Positions 14,502 to 23,613 of a stretch of 64,000 bases of DNA are shown here, piece by piece. Numbering within the stretch: the stretch's first letter is position 1; every line of letters starts with the position of its first letter. The position numbers were made by a program, and so were the translations under genes. This DNA is from Hyphomicrobiales bacterium (GTDB lineage Bacteria; Pseudomonadota; Alphaproteobacteria; Rhizobiales; Xanthobacteraceae). The notes beneath the pieces are model-generated. The model was not told the DNA's origin. It saw nothing but the letters and a program-made list of their open reading frames with translations, and made no database searches. The stretch covers positions 62,001 through 126,000 of the forward strand of contig JACESF010000002.1 of assembly GCA_013911975.1 (NCBI GenBank). Reading direction: 5' to 3'.

Positions 14502-17500
14502 TCAGGGCGCGGTGCGGGCCGCGAACGGGTCGAAGCGCCAGTTGAGCGTCATCGCCACCGTGTCGATGCGGGTATTGGCCGGCGCGAGGTTCACGCCCGC
14601 CAGCGGCGCGGGGTCCGTGGTGCCGAAGGCGGACGAGCCGCCGAAGGCATAATGCTTGTACTCAAGGCCCACCGAGAGGTTCGGCAGCAGCGCATATTCC
14701 ACGCCCACGCCCAGCGTCCAGCCGGTATTGGTGCCGGTCTGGGTCAGGATGGTGTCGGTGAACTGCACCTCGTTCAGGCTGTCGGTCTGGCGGTTCCAGG
14801 CGAAGCCGCCCCGGGCATAGACGAGCGCGCGGTCGAACGCGTAGCCGAGGCGCGCCGTCACCGTGCCGATTCCGTCCACCTGGCTGCCGCAATTGAAGCC
14901 GGAGAGCAGGCCGAGCGGCGCGGTGGCGAAGCAGGTGTCGGTGCCGACGATGTTGGCCCAGGCGGCCGTCGCTTCGGCACCCACCACGAAGGCGCCGAAC
15001 TGGTAGTCCGCGCCGATCTGGCCGCCCGCGAGCGCGCCGCCGAGATCCACCGCGTCCCCGGTCGCCGAGGGGCCATAGGGATTGTCGTAGGACGTGTGCG
15101 CCTTGCCCGCGCCCAGCGTGCCGCCCGCATAGAGGCCGGTCCAGGAGACGGGCGCCACCGGCGCGCGCGGCGCCTTCGTGATGGCCGCGCCGGATGCCGC
15201 GCCGGGCACCGCCACGTCGCCGAACCGGTAGGACGCCTGCACGAACGCGCCGTAGCGCTCGGTATAGAAGGTCTGGGGCGAGCGCGCGGGCACCTGCGGG
15301 AACTGGGTGGAGGCGGTGTCGGACGTGAAGAACCAGTAGCGCCCGCCGAGGCCCACATTCAGCCGGTCGGTGACGGCATAGGTCAGCACCGCCTCGACCT
15401 GGGTGCCCCAGCCCGCCGCGCTCTCCGCCTGCGGGTTGATGTCGCTGCGGAACCAGTGATTGTCGTAGGCCGAGCGCACGGCATAAGGGATGTAGGCGGC
15501 GTCCACTTCGAGGGCGAGCTTGTCGGTGAGGCGCATGCGACTGTTGAGGCCGACGGCGACGCCCTGCCACAGCTCAGTCTCGCTCAGCAGGACATTGCCC
15601 GAGAGCGCCGGAAACGCCGCCTGCTGGACCGCGTTGCAGAGGTTCGACTGCCCCACCTGGGCGCAGCCATAGCCGTTCACCGACTGGTAGAGCGCCCGGT
15701 AGCCCACGAACGCGCCCAGCGTGTTGCCGCCCTGGGAGAGAAAGTCGTAGCCCACATCCGCCGCGCCATAGGCGAGCCGCCCGTTGGAGAGCGAGGACAG
15801 GGTGTTGGAATAACCCGTACCCGCCGGGAAGTCCTCATCATAGAGCGAGCCGCCCGCAAGCGTGCCGAGCCCGGCATAGCCCTTCAGGAAGAAGCGGCTG
15901 TCGGTGTCGAAGCGGAAGAAGGTCTCGCCCGCCTGCCCGGTGGTGTTGCTGTAGATGAGGCGGGAATTGAGGCGCTCGGTGTCGATGGGGGCGAACAGGT
16001 CCTTCTGCATGCGGCCGGTGCTGGCGAACCAGCGCGCGCCGATCTCGGCACTCCAGCCCGCGGGCGGCGCGGGCGGCGGCCCGGCGAAGGCGCCGCGCCC
16101 GTCCGAGGGGCCGAACCGGTAGTTCACGCCCATGCGCACCGCATCAATGCGCTGGTCGAGATCCGCCGAGAAGGGACCGATGGGCGCGACGAAGCCCAGC
16201 GCCTGCGCGCCGAAATCGATGTAATTGTATTCCGCGAAGGCGGAGAGATTGCCGCCCAGGGCATATTCCACGCCCGCGCCCAGCATCCAGCCCCAGCGCG
16301 TGCCGGACTGGCTCACGGCGGTGATGGACTGGGTGGGCTGGATCGTGGAGGTGGCATCCGCCCACGCCGCGCCCGCCTTGCCGTAGACCAGCAGGTCGCC
16401 CGTCGCCCAGCCGAGGCGGGCGGACAGGATGCCGAGGGAATCGATGGTGTTGCGGCACGACATGCTGGAGCCCGCGCCGTCCCAGGCGCACTTGGCGTAG
16501 CCGTCGATGTCGGCGACGCCGACGCTGGCCTCGACGCCCGCCACCAGCGCGCCCATCTGCACATTGTAGCCCGCCTGGACGCCGCCCATGAGGCCCTGCG
16601 CGTCGCCCGCCCCGGGGAACGTCCCATATTGGGTGCCGACGGCCATGATCCCCGTGGGCGAGGCCCATTCGTTCCGGCCCCAGGCGCCGCCGAGATAGCC
16701 GCCGAGATAGAGGCCGGACCAGTCGCGCACGGGACCGGTGGGCACGGCCACCGTGCCGGGCAGCGGGGCGGCCGAGGGGCGCCAGTTCAGGCCCAGCTTC
16801 ACCAATTGCACATTCTGCGACACCGCCGCGTTCGCGCTGGCGAACGGGGACGTCAGGGACAGCGTGGAGGTGCCGAAATCCAGATAGGCATATTCCGCCT
16901 TCACCGAGACCTGCGGGGTCAGGGCAATCTCGATGCCGCCGCCCACGGTCCAGCCCAGCGCGGTGTCGGAATCGGCGAACTGGCCCGCATAGCTCTCGCC
17001 CGCGACGGTGAAGCTGTTGCCCGCCAGCGCGCCGCCGGCCTTCGCATAGACCAGGGCATTGCCGAAGGCGTAGCCGATGCGGCCCGTAAGGGTGCCCATC
17101 CAGTCGGTGCTGGTGGTGCAGATGGACATCCAGTCGCCGAGGCAGCGAGCGAAGGCATTCAATTGCCCCACGCTGGCGTCCAGCTCCGCGCCCAGCACCA
17201 GCGCGCCGAACTGATGATTGTAGCCCACCTGGGCGCCGACGATGGGCGCCCCGCCGTCGCCGCTCCAGGAGGTGTCGTCGATCAGCACGCCCGCCAGGGC
17301 GCCCGTGCCGTCCGCCCAGGTGGTGGACAGGGCCCCGGCGCCGGCATGCACGCCCATATAGAAGCCGGTCCAAGAGGCGGGAGAGGCGACCGGCGCGGCC
17401 GAAGGCGCCTTGGCCGGCATGTCCGCCGCCGTCGCGAGCGTGGAAAGCACGGACAGCAGCGTCACCGCCGACGCGGAGAGGAGAAAGCGGCCCCGGACCC

Positions 17501-17504
17501 TCAT
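14502..17504 (-). CDS. Outer-membrane protein with four consecutive beta-barrel modules
   Basis: A 1000-residue exported protein (signal peptide about 1-28, ending TLATAAD). Three modules look like Omp25/Hbp-type 8-strand barrels, each opening with W-S/T-G-L/F-Y and closing with a variant of V-LNWR/NYRF: about 44-243, 261-465 and 786-1000. Between the second and fourth, residues about 483-761 form a different, longer barrel-like module (GWSAEIGARWF to FVQASYRFG) of unrecognised family. Pro/Ala-rich linkers separate them. ATG 17504 was preferred over an upstream TTG at 17522. Neither has a strong ribosome site. Each module could insert as its own barrel. Single-barrel relatives are about 220-280 residues. 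Confidence 0.85.
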   Translation of the reverse strand: MRVRGRFLLSASAVTLLSVLSTLATAADMPAKAPSAAPVASPASWTGFYMGVHAGAGALSTTWADGTGALAGVLIDDTSWSGDGGAPIVGAQVGYNHQFGALVLGAELDASVGQLNAFARCLGDWMSICTTSTDWMGTLTGRIGYAFGNALVYAKAGGALAGNSFTVAGESYAGQFADSDTALGWTVGGGIEIALTPQVSVKAEYAYLDFGTSTLSLTSPFASANAAVSQNVQLVKLGLNWRPSAAPLPGTVAVPTGPVRDWSGLYLGGYLGGAWGRNEWASPTGIMAVGTQYGTFPGAGDAQGLMGGVQAGYNVQMGALVAGVEASVGVADIDGYAKCAWDGAGSSMSCRNTIDSLGILSARLGWATGDLLVYGKAGAAWADATSTIQPTQSITAVSQSGTRWGWMLGAGVEYALGGNLSAFAEYNYIDFGAQALGFVAPIGPFSADLDQRIDAVRMGVNYRFGPSDGRGAFAGPPPAPPAGWSAEIGARWFASTGRMQKDLFAPIDTERLNSRLIYSNTTGQAGETFFRFDTDSRFFLKGYAGLGTLAGGSLYDEDFPAGTGYSNTLSSLSNGRLAYGAADVGYDFLSQGGNTLGAFVGYRALYQSVNGYGCAQVGQSNLCNAVQQAAFPALSGNVLLSETELWQGVAVGLNSRMRLTDKLALEVDAAYIPYAVRSAYDNHWFRSDINPQAESAAGWGTQVEAVLTYAVTDRLNVGLGGRYWFFTSDTASTQFPQVPARSPQTFYTERYGAFVQASYRFGDVAVPGAASGAAITKAPRAPVAPVSWTGLYAGGTLGAGKAHTSYDNPYGPSATGDAVDLGGALAGGQIGADYQFGAFVVGAEATAAWANIVGTDTCFATAPLGLLSGFNCGSQVDGIGTVTARLGYAFDRALVYARGGFAWNRQTDSLNEVQFTDTILTQTGTNTGWTLGVGVEYALLPNLSVGLEYKHYAFGGSSAFGTTDPAPLAGVNLAPANTRIDTVAMTLNWRFDPFAARTAP

Positions 17505-17651
17505 ATGGCGCACCCGAATCAATCAAGCATCAGCAATTCCCGTAGCATGATGAGGGAGCCGCACATGTTACGCGGATGACACGGCGCACAGATCTGTCGA
17601 TGCCGGGACACTATAGCGGCGGCGGGTGCGTAAGTTTTCGTTACACGCCGT

Positions 17652-17682
17652 TTCTACCTGCATCTTCTTCTACCTGCATCTT
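17652..17682. repeat. Two tandem 15-bp repeats upstream of the outer-membrane gene
   Basis: TTCTACCTGCATCTT occurs at 17652-17666 and again at 17668-17682, one base apart. They lie about 150 bases upstream of the outer-membrane gene start (minus strand). They could be paired regulator sites or a slippage product. No known operator is recognised. Confidence 0.45.
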
Positions 17683-17730
17683 GGCCATATCAGGCCATCG
17701 CGCCGATGAATGCCCATGCACGTGCGCCTT

Positions 17731-17766
17731 CAAAAGAAAAGGGCGCGCGGCCGGAGCCGCGCGCCC
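17731..17766 (-). terminator. Intrinsic terminator of the Bug-receptor gene
   Basis: GGGCGCGCGGC (17741-17751) pairs perfectly with GCCGCGCGCCC (17756-17766). On the minus strand the stem is followed by TTTTCTTTTG. It lies 24 bases past the stop at 17791. Confidence 0.9.
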
Positions 17767-17790
17767 GATGTCAGGACCGATCGGAGGCCG

Positions 17791-18762
17791 TCACTGGACC
17801 GGCTTGTCGATGACGGTCTTCCAGATGCCGATTTCCTTCTCGAACATCTTGAGATGCGTGCCCGGGCCGCGATCGGCGGGCGGGAAGACGCTGGTGCCCA
17901 CGTCCGCGAAGCGCGCCTGGATGGTGGGGTCCTCCAGCGCCTTCTGGAGCGCGGCGTTCAGCTTGTCGATGATGTCCTTCGGCGTGCCCTTGGGCGCATA
18001 GAGGCCGTGCCAGATGACGAAGTCGAAATCCTTCAGCCCGGCTTCCTGGAGGGTCGGCAGGTCTTTCAGGATTTCCATCCGCTTGGCGGAGGTCACGGCG
18101 AACGGCTTCACCGTGCCGCCCTTGATCTGCGGAACGGCGGTGGTGGACTGCTCGCAGAGCAGGTCGACCTGGCCGCCCATGAGGTCGTTCATGGCCGGGC
18201 CGGTGCCGCGATAGCCAACGTCCGTCATCTTCACGTCCATCGCCTTCTGGAGGAGCTGGGCGCAGAGATAGGAATTGGAGCCGACGCCCGCATGGGCGAT
18301 GGTGGTCTTGTTGCCGTCCGCCTTCACCTTGGCGATCAGCTCGGCGATGTTGTTCGCCCCATAGTCCTTCTTCGAGAGCAGCACCATCGGGCCGTAATTG
18401 ATGAGGCCGATGGTCTCGAAGCCCTTCGCGGTGTCATAGGCAAGGTTGGCGTAGAGCGAGGCGCTCGCCGCCAGGGCCACGTGGTGGAGCAGGATCGTGT
18501 AGCCGTCCGGCGCCGCCTTGGCGACGCGCCCGGCGCCCGTGGTACCGCCCGCGCCCACCACCGGCTCGATCACCAGTTGCTGGCCCAGGGTCGCGGACAT
18601 GGACTGGCCGAGCAGGCGCGCAATCGCATCGCTCGGACCGCCGGCGGAATAGGGAACCACCAGCGTGATCGGACGGGTGGGATAGCTCTGCGCAGCCGCC
18701 CCGCTTGCGCCCATCGCCACGCCCAAAAGACCGGCGGCGACCCATTTCATCAAACGCACCAT
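17791..18762 (-). CDS. Bug-family periplasmic solute receptor (TTT type), sulfolactate candidate
   Basis: A 323-residue TctC/Bug receptor with signal peptide (WVAAGLLGVAMGASGAAAQ) and the family pattern YPTRPITLVVPYSAGGPSDAIAR and GAGGTTGAGRVAKAAPDGYT. ATG 18762 has GGAGGAAAGC seven bases upstream. These receptors feed tripartite tricarboxylate transporters, but no tctA/tctB membrane genes are next to it. It diverges from suyA, and the 188-bp gap holds a 24-bp box repeated upstream of the other sulfolactate genes. In known sulfolactate degraders a TTT system (SlcHFG) does uptake. Assignment to sulfolactate is by context only. Confidence 0.85.
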   Translation of the reverse strand: MVRLMKWVAAGLLGVAMGASGAAAQSYPTRPITLVVPYSAGGPSDAIARLLGQSMSATLGQQLVIEPVVGAGGTTGAGRVAKAAPDGYTILLHHVALAASASLYANLAYDTAKGFETIGLINYGPMVLLSKKDYGANNIAELIAKVKADGNKTTIAHAGVGSNSYLCAQLLQKAMDVKMTDVGYRGTGPAMNDLMGGQVDLLCEQSTTAVPQIKGGTVKPFAVTSAKRMEILKDLPTLQEAGLKDFDFVIWHGLYAPKGTPKDIIDKLNAALQKALEDPTIQARFADVGTSVFPPADRGPGTHLKMFEKEIGIWKTVIDKPVQ

Positions 18763-18886
18763 CAGCTTTCCTCCAAAGGCTTCATCCCAAATACGCGGCA
18801 CTAACTCGTTGCTGTGTCACGCCTTTTTGTGAGTTTTAAGCGGATGCCGGCGAACCGTGCTTGACACCGTCACCCGATTAACTCAT

Positions 18887-18910
18887 CTATCATACGTCTT
18901 ATAGAAGACT
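18887..18910. promoter_or_regulatory. Candidate GntR operator, box 1 (Bug-receptor/suyA region)
   Basis: A 24-bp stretch starting CTATCATA and ending AAGACT matches the stretch at 23614-23637 at 19 of 24 positions. It contains a near-palindrome, GTCTTATAGAAGAC (18896-18909). It ends 40 bases before suyA. TTGACA at 18861-18866 lies just upstream and could be part of the suyA promoter. A role as the site of the GntR protein at 23714 is inferred from the shared motif. Confidence 0.5.
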
Positions 18911-18950
18911 TAGGCCGGAACGGCAAGTCGCGAGAGGCGAGGAGGCAAGC

Positions 18951-19238
18951 GTGAGTGCGCCGCACCTGTTGGTTCACGAAAAGAAAGACACGGTCGGAGT
19001 GGTGGTGGTCGAAGGCCTGAAGGCCGGCACCGACATGCTCTGCGTGATCACCCACGACAATTCGGCATTCCACCTCACCTCGAAGATGGACGTGCCCATC
19101 GGCCACAAGGTGGCCCTGGTGGACATCAAGGCCGGCGACACCATCTGGAAGTACGGCCAGGACATCGGCATCGCGAAGGCGGACATCGCCAAGGGCGAGC
19201 ATCTCCACGTCCACAATGCCAAGACCAAGCGCTGGTGA
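18951..19238 (+). CDS. suyA: Sulfolactate sulfo-lyase small subunit (SAF domain, UxaA N-terminal family)
   Basis: A 95-residue protein consisting of one SAF domain ([25 protein letters not shown] near 60-85), as in the N-terminal part of altronate/galactarate dehydratases. GTG start at 18951 with GAGGAGGCAAGC upstream. Eight bases separate it from the large subunit. A separate SAF subunit plus a UxaA C-terminal-type subunit is the composition of SuyAB (EC 4.4.1.24), which splits (R)-3-sulfolactate into pyruvate and sulfite. ComC- and SlcC-like genes close by support this over altronate dehydratase. The sequence alone does not prove the substrate. Confidence 0.8.
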   Translation: MSAPHLLVHEKKDTVGVVVVEGLKAGTDMLCVITHDNSAFHLTSKMDVPIGHKVALVDIKAGDTIWKYGQDIGIAKADIAKGEHLHVHNAKTKRW

Positions 19239-19245
19239 GGCCGTC

Positions 19246-20526
19246 ATGTCCGAAATCGCAATGTTCCACGCCCAGACCGCGCAGAACCCGTTCAACGGCG
19301 GCGCGCCGGACCAGATGGTGACGAACGCGACCCCCACGGGTCTCGCGTCTGTCGATTACAAGAATGCCACCTTCACCGGCTGGCGCCGTGAGAACGGCCG
19401 CGTCGGCGTGCGCAACCTCGTCGTCCTGCTGCCGCTCGACGACCTGTCCAACGCCGCCTGCGAGGCGGTGGCCAACAATGTGAAGGGCACGCAGGCCCTG
19501 CCGCATGCCTATGGCCGCCTCCAGTTCGGCGCGGACCTCGACCTCCACTTCCGCACCCTCATCGGCATCGGCTCGAACCCGAACGTTGCCGCCGTGGTGG
19601 TGATCGGCATCGAGGACCAGTGGACCAACACCGTGGTCGAAGGCATCGCCAAGACCGGCAAGCCGGTGGTGGGCTTCGGCATCGAAGGCCACGGCGACAT
19701 CGCCACCATCGCGAAGGCCTCCTACCAGGCCAAGCGCTTCGTGCAGTGGGCCACCGAGCTGCCGCGCGAGACCTGCTCCATCTCCGAGCTGTGGGTCTCC
19801 ACCAAGTGCGGCGAGAGCGACACCACCACGGGCCTGTCCTCCTGCCCCACCGTGGGCAACATGTACGACAAGCTGATCCCGCACGGCATCTACGGCGTGT
19901 TCGGCGAGACCTCCGAGATCACCGGCGCCGAGCACCTCTGCAAGGAGCGTGCGGCGTCGCCTGAGATCGCGGAGAAGTGGTACAAGATGTGGAAGTCCTA
20001 TCAGGACGACGTCATCGAGGCCCACAAGACCAACGACCTCTCCGACAGCCAGCCCACCAAGGGCAACATCGCGGGCGGTCTCACCACCATCGAGGAAAAG
20101 GCCCTCGGCAATCTCGAGAAGATCGGCCGCGAGTGCAAGTTCATCGACGCTCTGGATGCCGCTGAAGCCCCCGCGAAGGGCCCCGGCCTCTATTACATGG
20201 ACACCTCCTCGGCAGCCGCCGAGTGCGTGACCCTGATGGCCGCCGCCGGCTACGTGATCCACACCTTCCCCACCGGGCAGGGCAACGTGATCGGCAACCC
20301 CATCGTCCCGGTCATCAAGATCACGGGCAATCCCCGTACGATCCGCACCATGGGCGAGCATATCGACGTGGACGTCTCCGGCATCCTGCGCCGCGACATG
20401 ACCATCCCGCAGGCCGGCGACGCGCTGATCGACATGATCATCCGCACCGCCAACGGCCGGCTCACGGCGGCTGAATCCCTCGGCCACCGCGAGTTCGTGA
20501 TGACCAAGCTCTATCGCAGCGCCTGA
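19246..20526 (+). CDS. suyB: Sulfolactate sulfo-lyase large subunit (UxaA family)
   Basis: A 426-residue UxaA/GarD C-terminal-type lyase. Visible features: [19 protein letters not shown] near residue 38-56, CxxxS-type metal-ligand region [19 protein letters not shown] near 188-206, and [19 protein letters not shown] near 334-352. Fe-S or divalent metal cofactors are typical of the family. Pairing with the SAF subunit just upstream, and the overall sequence, fit SuyB. Products would be pyruvate and sulfite. No sulfite dehydrogenase or sulfite exporter is visible in the window. A strong terminator follows 89 bases after the stop. Confidence 0.82.
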   Translation: MSEIAMFHAQTAQNPFNGGAPDQMVTNATPTGLASVDYKNATFTGWRRENGRVGVRNLVVLLPLDDLSNAACEAVANNVKGTQALPHAYGRLQFGADLDLHFRTLIGIGSNPNVAAVVVIGIEDQWTNTVVEGIAKTGKPVVGFGIEGHGDIATIAKASYQAKRFVQWATELPRETCSISELWVSTKCGESDTTTGLSSCPTVGNMYDKLIPHGIYGVFGETSEITGAEHLCKERAASPEIAEKWYKMWKSYQDDVIEAHKTNDLSDSQPTKGNIAGGLTTIEEKALGNLEKIGRECKFIDALDAAEAPAKGPGLYYMDTSSAAAECVTLMAAAGYVIHTFPTGQGNVIGNPIVPVIKITGNPRTIRTMGEHIDVDVSGILRRDMTIPQAGDALIDMIIRTANGRLTAAESLGHREFVMTKLYRSA

Positions 20527-20615
20527 GGCAACGGCCGGCGGTTCGCCCTGACCCGCCGGCCCTGCACAGCACGCGGGTCCCGGTAGCACCCCGCGAACGA
20601 TATCGTGACCGACTG

Positions 20616-20642
20616 CGGCGCCCCTCGGGGCGCCGTTTTTTT
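20616..20642 (+). terminator. Intrinsic terminator after suyAB
   Basis: CGGCGCCC and GGGCGCCG pair around a four-base loop CTCG (20616-20635), followed by seven T (20636-20642). It ends the suyAB transcript and separates it from the acetyltransferase gene. Confidence 0.93.
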
Positions 20643-20718
20643 ATGGCGCGGGCCGGCCTTCGCGATCCTGCCGCAGAGTTCTGGAAACGTGGGCGCGGGG
20701 AAGGCCGAAGGACGATTC

Positions 20719-21264
20719 ATGCGCAGTGAAAAACAGAAGATGCTGGCCGGCGACCTCTATGACGCCGGGGATGCCGAGCTTCAGGCGGACCTCACCGCCA
20801 CGCGCGGATGGCTGAAGCGCTACAACGACACCCTGGACTGGACCGCCGATGCGCGGCACCCGCTCCTTGCGGAGCGGCTGGCGCAGGCGGGGACAGGAGC
20901 GGTCATTCGCCCGCCCTTCCATTGCGACTACGGCTTCAACATCAGCCTCGGCGCGGGCGTGTTCCTGAACTTCAACTGCGTCATCCTGGATGTGGTACGG
21001 GTGACGATCGGCGACCGCACGCAGATCGGCCCCGGCGTGCAGATCCTCACCGCCGATCATCCGCGCGATCCCAGGGAACGGGAAAGCGGGCTGGAATTCG
21101 GACGGCCCATCGCCATCGGAACCAATGTGTGGATCGGCGGCGGCGCCATCCTGCTGCCGGGGATCACGGTCGGCGCGGATGCGGTCATCGGCGCGGGCAG
21201 CGTCGTCACGCGGGACGTGGCGCCGGGCGCCACCGTGGTGGGAAACCCGGCCCGCCCGCGCTGA
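20719..21264 (+). CDS. Sugar O-acetyltransferase (maltose/galactoside acetyltransferase-like)
   Basis: A 181-residue enzyme of the LacA/Maa branch. An N-terminal Mac domain (KQKMLAGDLYDAGDAEL, about 4-60) precedes a left-handed beta-helix of hexapeptide repeats (about 70-180; IGTNVWIGGGAILLPGITVG). The catalytic His is expected in ILTADHPRDP. ATG 20719 with GAAGGACG upstream was chosen. It would acetylate a sugar or other small hydroxyl compound using acetyl-CoA. It lies between suyB and the other sulfolactate genes but has no obvious part in that pathway, and a terminator separates it from suyB. Confidence 0.88.
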   Translation: MRSEKQKMLAGDLYDAGDAELQADLTATRGWLKRYNDTLDWTADARHPLLAERLAQAGTGAVIRPPFHCDYGFNISLGAGVFLNFNCVILDVVRVTIGDRTQIGPGVQILTADHPRDPRERESGLEFGRPIAIGTNVWIGGGAILLPGITVGADAVIGAGSVVTRDVAPGATVVGNPARPR

Positions 21265-21303
21265 GGGTGCCTCATGCTTTGATTGAAACGCCCTGCGTTC
21301 TTT

Positions 21304-21431
21304 CCCTCTCCCCTTGCGGGAGAGGGTGCCGAGCGACAGCGAGGTGGGTGAGGGGTTGGCCCCGCTTGGCGCGCCCATTCCGAAGGTCGTGTGGCCCCCT
21401 CACCCCAACCCTCTCCCGCGAGGGGAGAGGG
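21304..21431. repeat. Dispersed palindromic repeat (CCCTCTCCCC type)
   Basis: The left arm starts CCCTCTCCCCTTGCGGGAGA, the right arm ends CGCGAGGGGAGAGGG, and TGAGGGG/CCCCTCA continues the pairing inward. The two arms form a long imperfect inverted repeat of 128 bp. Each arm also contains its own small hairpin. This is a type of dispersed repeat common in alphaproteobacterial genomes. It fills most of the 343-bp gap between the acetyltransferase and comC stops, together with the palindrome at 21542-21569. Confidence 0.75.
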
Positions 21432-21541
21432 AGGACCGTTGCGCCAGCAACGACAGGCTCCCTCGAGTCCACCAAACAATAACGCGCTCTAGAGTCCGAT
21501 CGATATCTAGACCGATGGATGTCCTCCAGCCCCTCAGGGCC

Positions 21542-21569
21542 GTCATGCCCGGGCTGTCCCGGGCATGAC
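21542..21569. repeat. GTCATGCCCGGG palindrome
   Basis: GTCATGCCCGGG (21542-21553) and CCCGGGCATGAC (21558-21569) form a perfect 12-bp stem with loop CTGT, 38 bases past the comC stop. The same element type occurs inside each 292-bp unit at 27537-28400. It may double as a Rho-protected mRNA end for comC. Confidence 0.75.
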
Positions 21570-21607
21570 ACTGCGTTCTTATGGATCGCCTGAATGTCGT
21601 TCCGCCC

Positions 21608-22612
21608 TTAGACCCCCGCGCGGCGGCGCAGGTCGGCGGCGAGATCGTCGGGGATGCTGATCCCCTCCGCGGCCGCCTTGCTCCGTGCGGCGATGCGCCG
21701 GTCGCCGGGAAGGCGGGTGCCGTCTTGGGACAGGATCGCCCCGAGAAGCGTTTCGAGGCGGGCGGAGAAGGCATCGCCGCCGAGCCGGACGGGATCCATC
21801 ACGACGAACAGGTGGCCGATGGCCGGCGAAGGACCATCCGCCGTAAAGAAGGACGACGCCTCGAAGCCGAACTGCCCGCCGGTGAGGGCGGCGGCGAGGA
21901 TCTCCACCATGAGCACGAGAGCCGCGCCCTTGGCGTCGCCCACGGGCAGCATGGTGCCCGCCAGCGCCGCCTTGGCGTCTGTGGTCGGCTTGCCGTCCGC
22001 GTCCAGCGCCCAATCGTCCGGGATGGGCTGGCCGCGCTGGGCGGCCACCATGATCTTGCCGCGCGCCACTTTGCTCAGCGAGGCGTCGATGACCAGCGGC
22101 AGCTTGCCCGCGCGCGGCACCGCGAAGGCCACGGGATTGGTGCCGAACACGCCCTGCGATCCGCCCCAAGGGGCGATGGCCGACGGCGAATTGGTGAAGG
22201 CGAGGCCCGCGAGGCCCCGCTCGGCCAGCCATTCCACATGGTGGCCCATGGCGCCCGCATGGTGCGAGGCATGGACGCCCACGCCCACGATGCCGGTCTC
22301 GCGCACCCGCTCGGCGGCGGCGGCGAGGCCGGCCGAGACGGCGGGGAAGGCGAAGCCGCAGCCCGCATTCACCCGAAGCGTGGCAGTGGCGGTCCAGTCC
22401 AGCGCGGGCACGGCGGCGCCTTGCACCTTCCCGGTCGCCACCTGGTCCGCATAGGCGGGCAGGCGCGAGAGGCCGTGGCTGGCGATGCCGTCCGCGTCCG
22501 CCGCCACGAGGGCGGCGGCGGTGATGGCGGCATTCTCCGGCGACGTTCCCGCCGCCATCAGGGCCGCGCGGGCCAGCGCCCGCGCGTCGTCGAGGGTCAG
22601 GGTCACGGGCAT
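21608..22612 (-). CDS. comC: Ldh_2/malate-lactate dehydrogenase family protein, probable (R)-sulfolactate dehydrogenase
   Basis: A 334-residue NAD(P)-dependent oxidoreductase of the type-2 malate/L-sulfolactate/L-lactate dehydrogenase family. Visible family features: ADADGIASHGLSRLPAYADQV near 37-57, HASHHAGAMGHHVEWLA near 113-129 (catalytic His region) and VFGTNPVAFAVPR near 154-166. Its start codon shares one base with the stop of the upstream dehydrogenase (TGATG), so both are in one operon. With SuyAB and an SlcC-like enzyme nearby it fits ComC, which would reduce sulfopyruvate to (R)-sulfolactate. A generic malate/lactate enzyme cannot be excluded. Confidence 0.78.
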   Translation of the reverse strand: MPVTLTLDDARALARAALMAAGTSPENAAITAAALVAADADGIASHGLSRLPAYADQVATGKVQGAAVPALDWTATATLRVNAGCGFAFPAVSAGLAAAAERVRETGIVGVGVHASHHAGAMGHHVEWLAERGLAGLAFTNSPSAIAPWGGSQGVFGTNPVAFAVPRAGKLPLVIDASLSKVARGKIMVAAQRGQPIPDDWALDADGKPTTDAKAALAGTMLPVGDAKGAALVLMVEILAAALTGGQFGFEASSFFTADGPSPAIGHLFVVMDPVRLGGDAFSARLETLLGAILSQDGTRLPGDRRIAARSKAAAEGISIPDDLAADLRRRAGV

Positions 22613-23544
22613 CAGGCACGCTCCTTCAGCACGCGGGCCACCGCCTGCGCGGTCACGCCGGACACGCGCACGTTGGATTCCACCGTCACGCCCGCGATAT
22701 GGGGGGTGAGGATGAGGTTCGGCACGTCCACCAGCGGGCCACCACCGGGCAGCGGCTCGCGGTCGAACACGTCCAGCATGGCCCCGCCGATCTTGCCGGC
22801 CTTCAGGGCCTCGGCGAGGGCCGCCTCGTCCACCACGCCACCGCGCGCCGCGTTCACCAGAACGGCGTCCGACTTCATGCGGGCGAGCGCGTCCGTGCCG
22901 ATCAGGCCGCGCGTCGCGTCGGTCAGGGGCACGTGCAGGCTCACCGCGTCGGCGCCGGCCAGCAGGGCCTCCAGCGAGACCGGGCGCGCCTCGTGGGCGG
23001 CGAAGGCCGGGTGGTCGTCGGGCAGGAAGGGATCATAGGCGATGATCTCCATGCCCAGCGCCCGCGCGCGGCGGGCGGTCTCGCGGGCGATGGAGCCGAA
23101 GCCCACGAGGCCCAGCGTCGCGCCCATGACCTCGCGCCCCATGAGGCGGGTGCGCGGCCAGGCGCCGGCAGCCACCTCGGCGGTGGCGAAATAGGCGCCG
23201 CGCAGCATCATCATGACGCCGCAGACCACATATTCGGCCACGGACACGTCGTTGGCGCCGGTGGCGGGGCAGACCGCCACGTCGCGCGCCCGGCAGGCGT
23301 CCACGTCGATATTGTCGAGGCCGACGCCGAGCCGCCCCACCACCTGGAGCGCCGTGCCCGCCTCCAGCACCGCGCCGCGCACCTGGGTGCGGTTGCGCAC
23401 GATCAGCCCGCGCACGCCGGGCAGCAGGGCGGCGAGCGCGTCGGGCTTGTCCACCAGGGTCGGGTCATAGACGACGTCATAGTCCACCCGCAGGATGTCC
23501 AGCGCGGCTTCGTCCATGAACTCGGTTACGACAATATCAGGCAT
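22612..23544 (-). CDS. slcC: D-isomer 2-hydroxyacid dehydrogenase family, probable (S)-sulfolactate dehydrogenase
   Basis: A 310-residue NAD-dependent dehydrogenase related to phosphoglycerate dehydrogenase. It has the Rossmann motif LGLVGFGSIARETA (near 142-155), catalytic region NAARGGVVDEAAL (near 227-239, Arg) and LDVFDREPL, and TPHIAG with the catalytic His near 282. No ACT domain, so it is not typical SerA. ATG 23544 has GGGGAG upstream. It is the first gene of the slcC-comC unit, divergent from the GntR gene. Oxidation of (S)-sulfolactate to sulfopyruvate is inferred from its neighbours. Confidence 0.78.
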   Translation of the reverse strand: MPDIVVTEFMDEAALDILRVDYDVVYDPTLVDKPDALAALLPGVRGLIVRNRTQVRGAVLEAGTALQVVGRLGVGLDNIDVDACRARDVAVCPATGANDVSVAEYVVCGVMMMLRGAYFATAEVAAGAWPRTRLMGREVMGATLGLVGFGSIARETARRARALGMEIIAYDPFLPDDHPAFAAHEARPVSLEALLAGADAVSLHVPLTDATRGLIGTDALARMKSDAVLVNAARGGVVDEAALAEALKAGKIGGAMLDVFDREPLPGGGPLVDVPNLILTPHIAGVTVESNVRVSGVTAQAVARVLKERA

Positions 23545-23613
23545 TCTACTCCCCGGGTCCGGCGGCAACGCGGGGCAGGCAGCCCGTCGCGCGTGACGCT
23601 CCTCTTTGCTCTG

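Noticed and set aside
19246..20526. Altronate or galactarate dehydratase
   Set aside because: The SAF subunit is a separate gene and no uronate genes are near, while ComC/SlcC-like dehydrogenases are. Not excluded, but less likely than SuyB.
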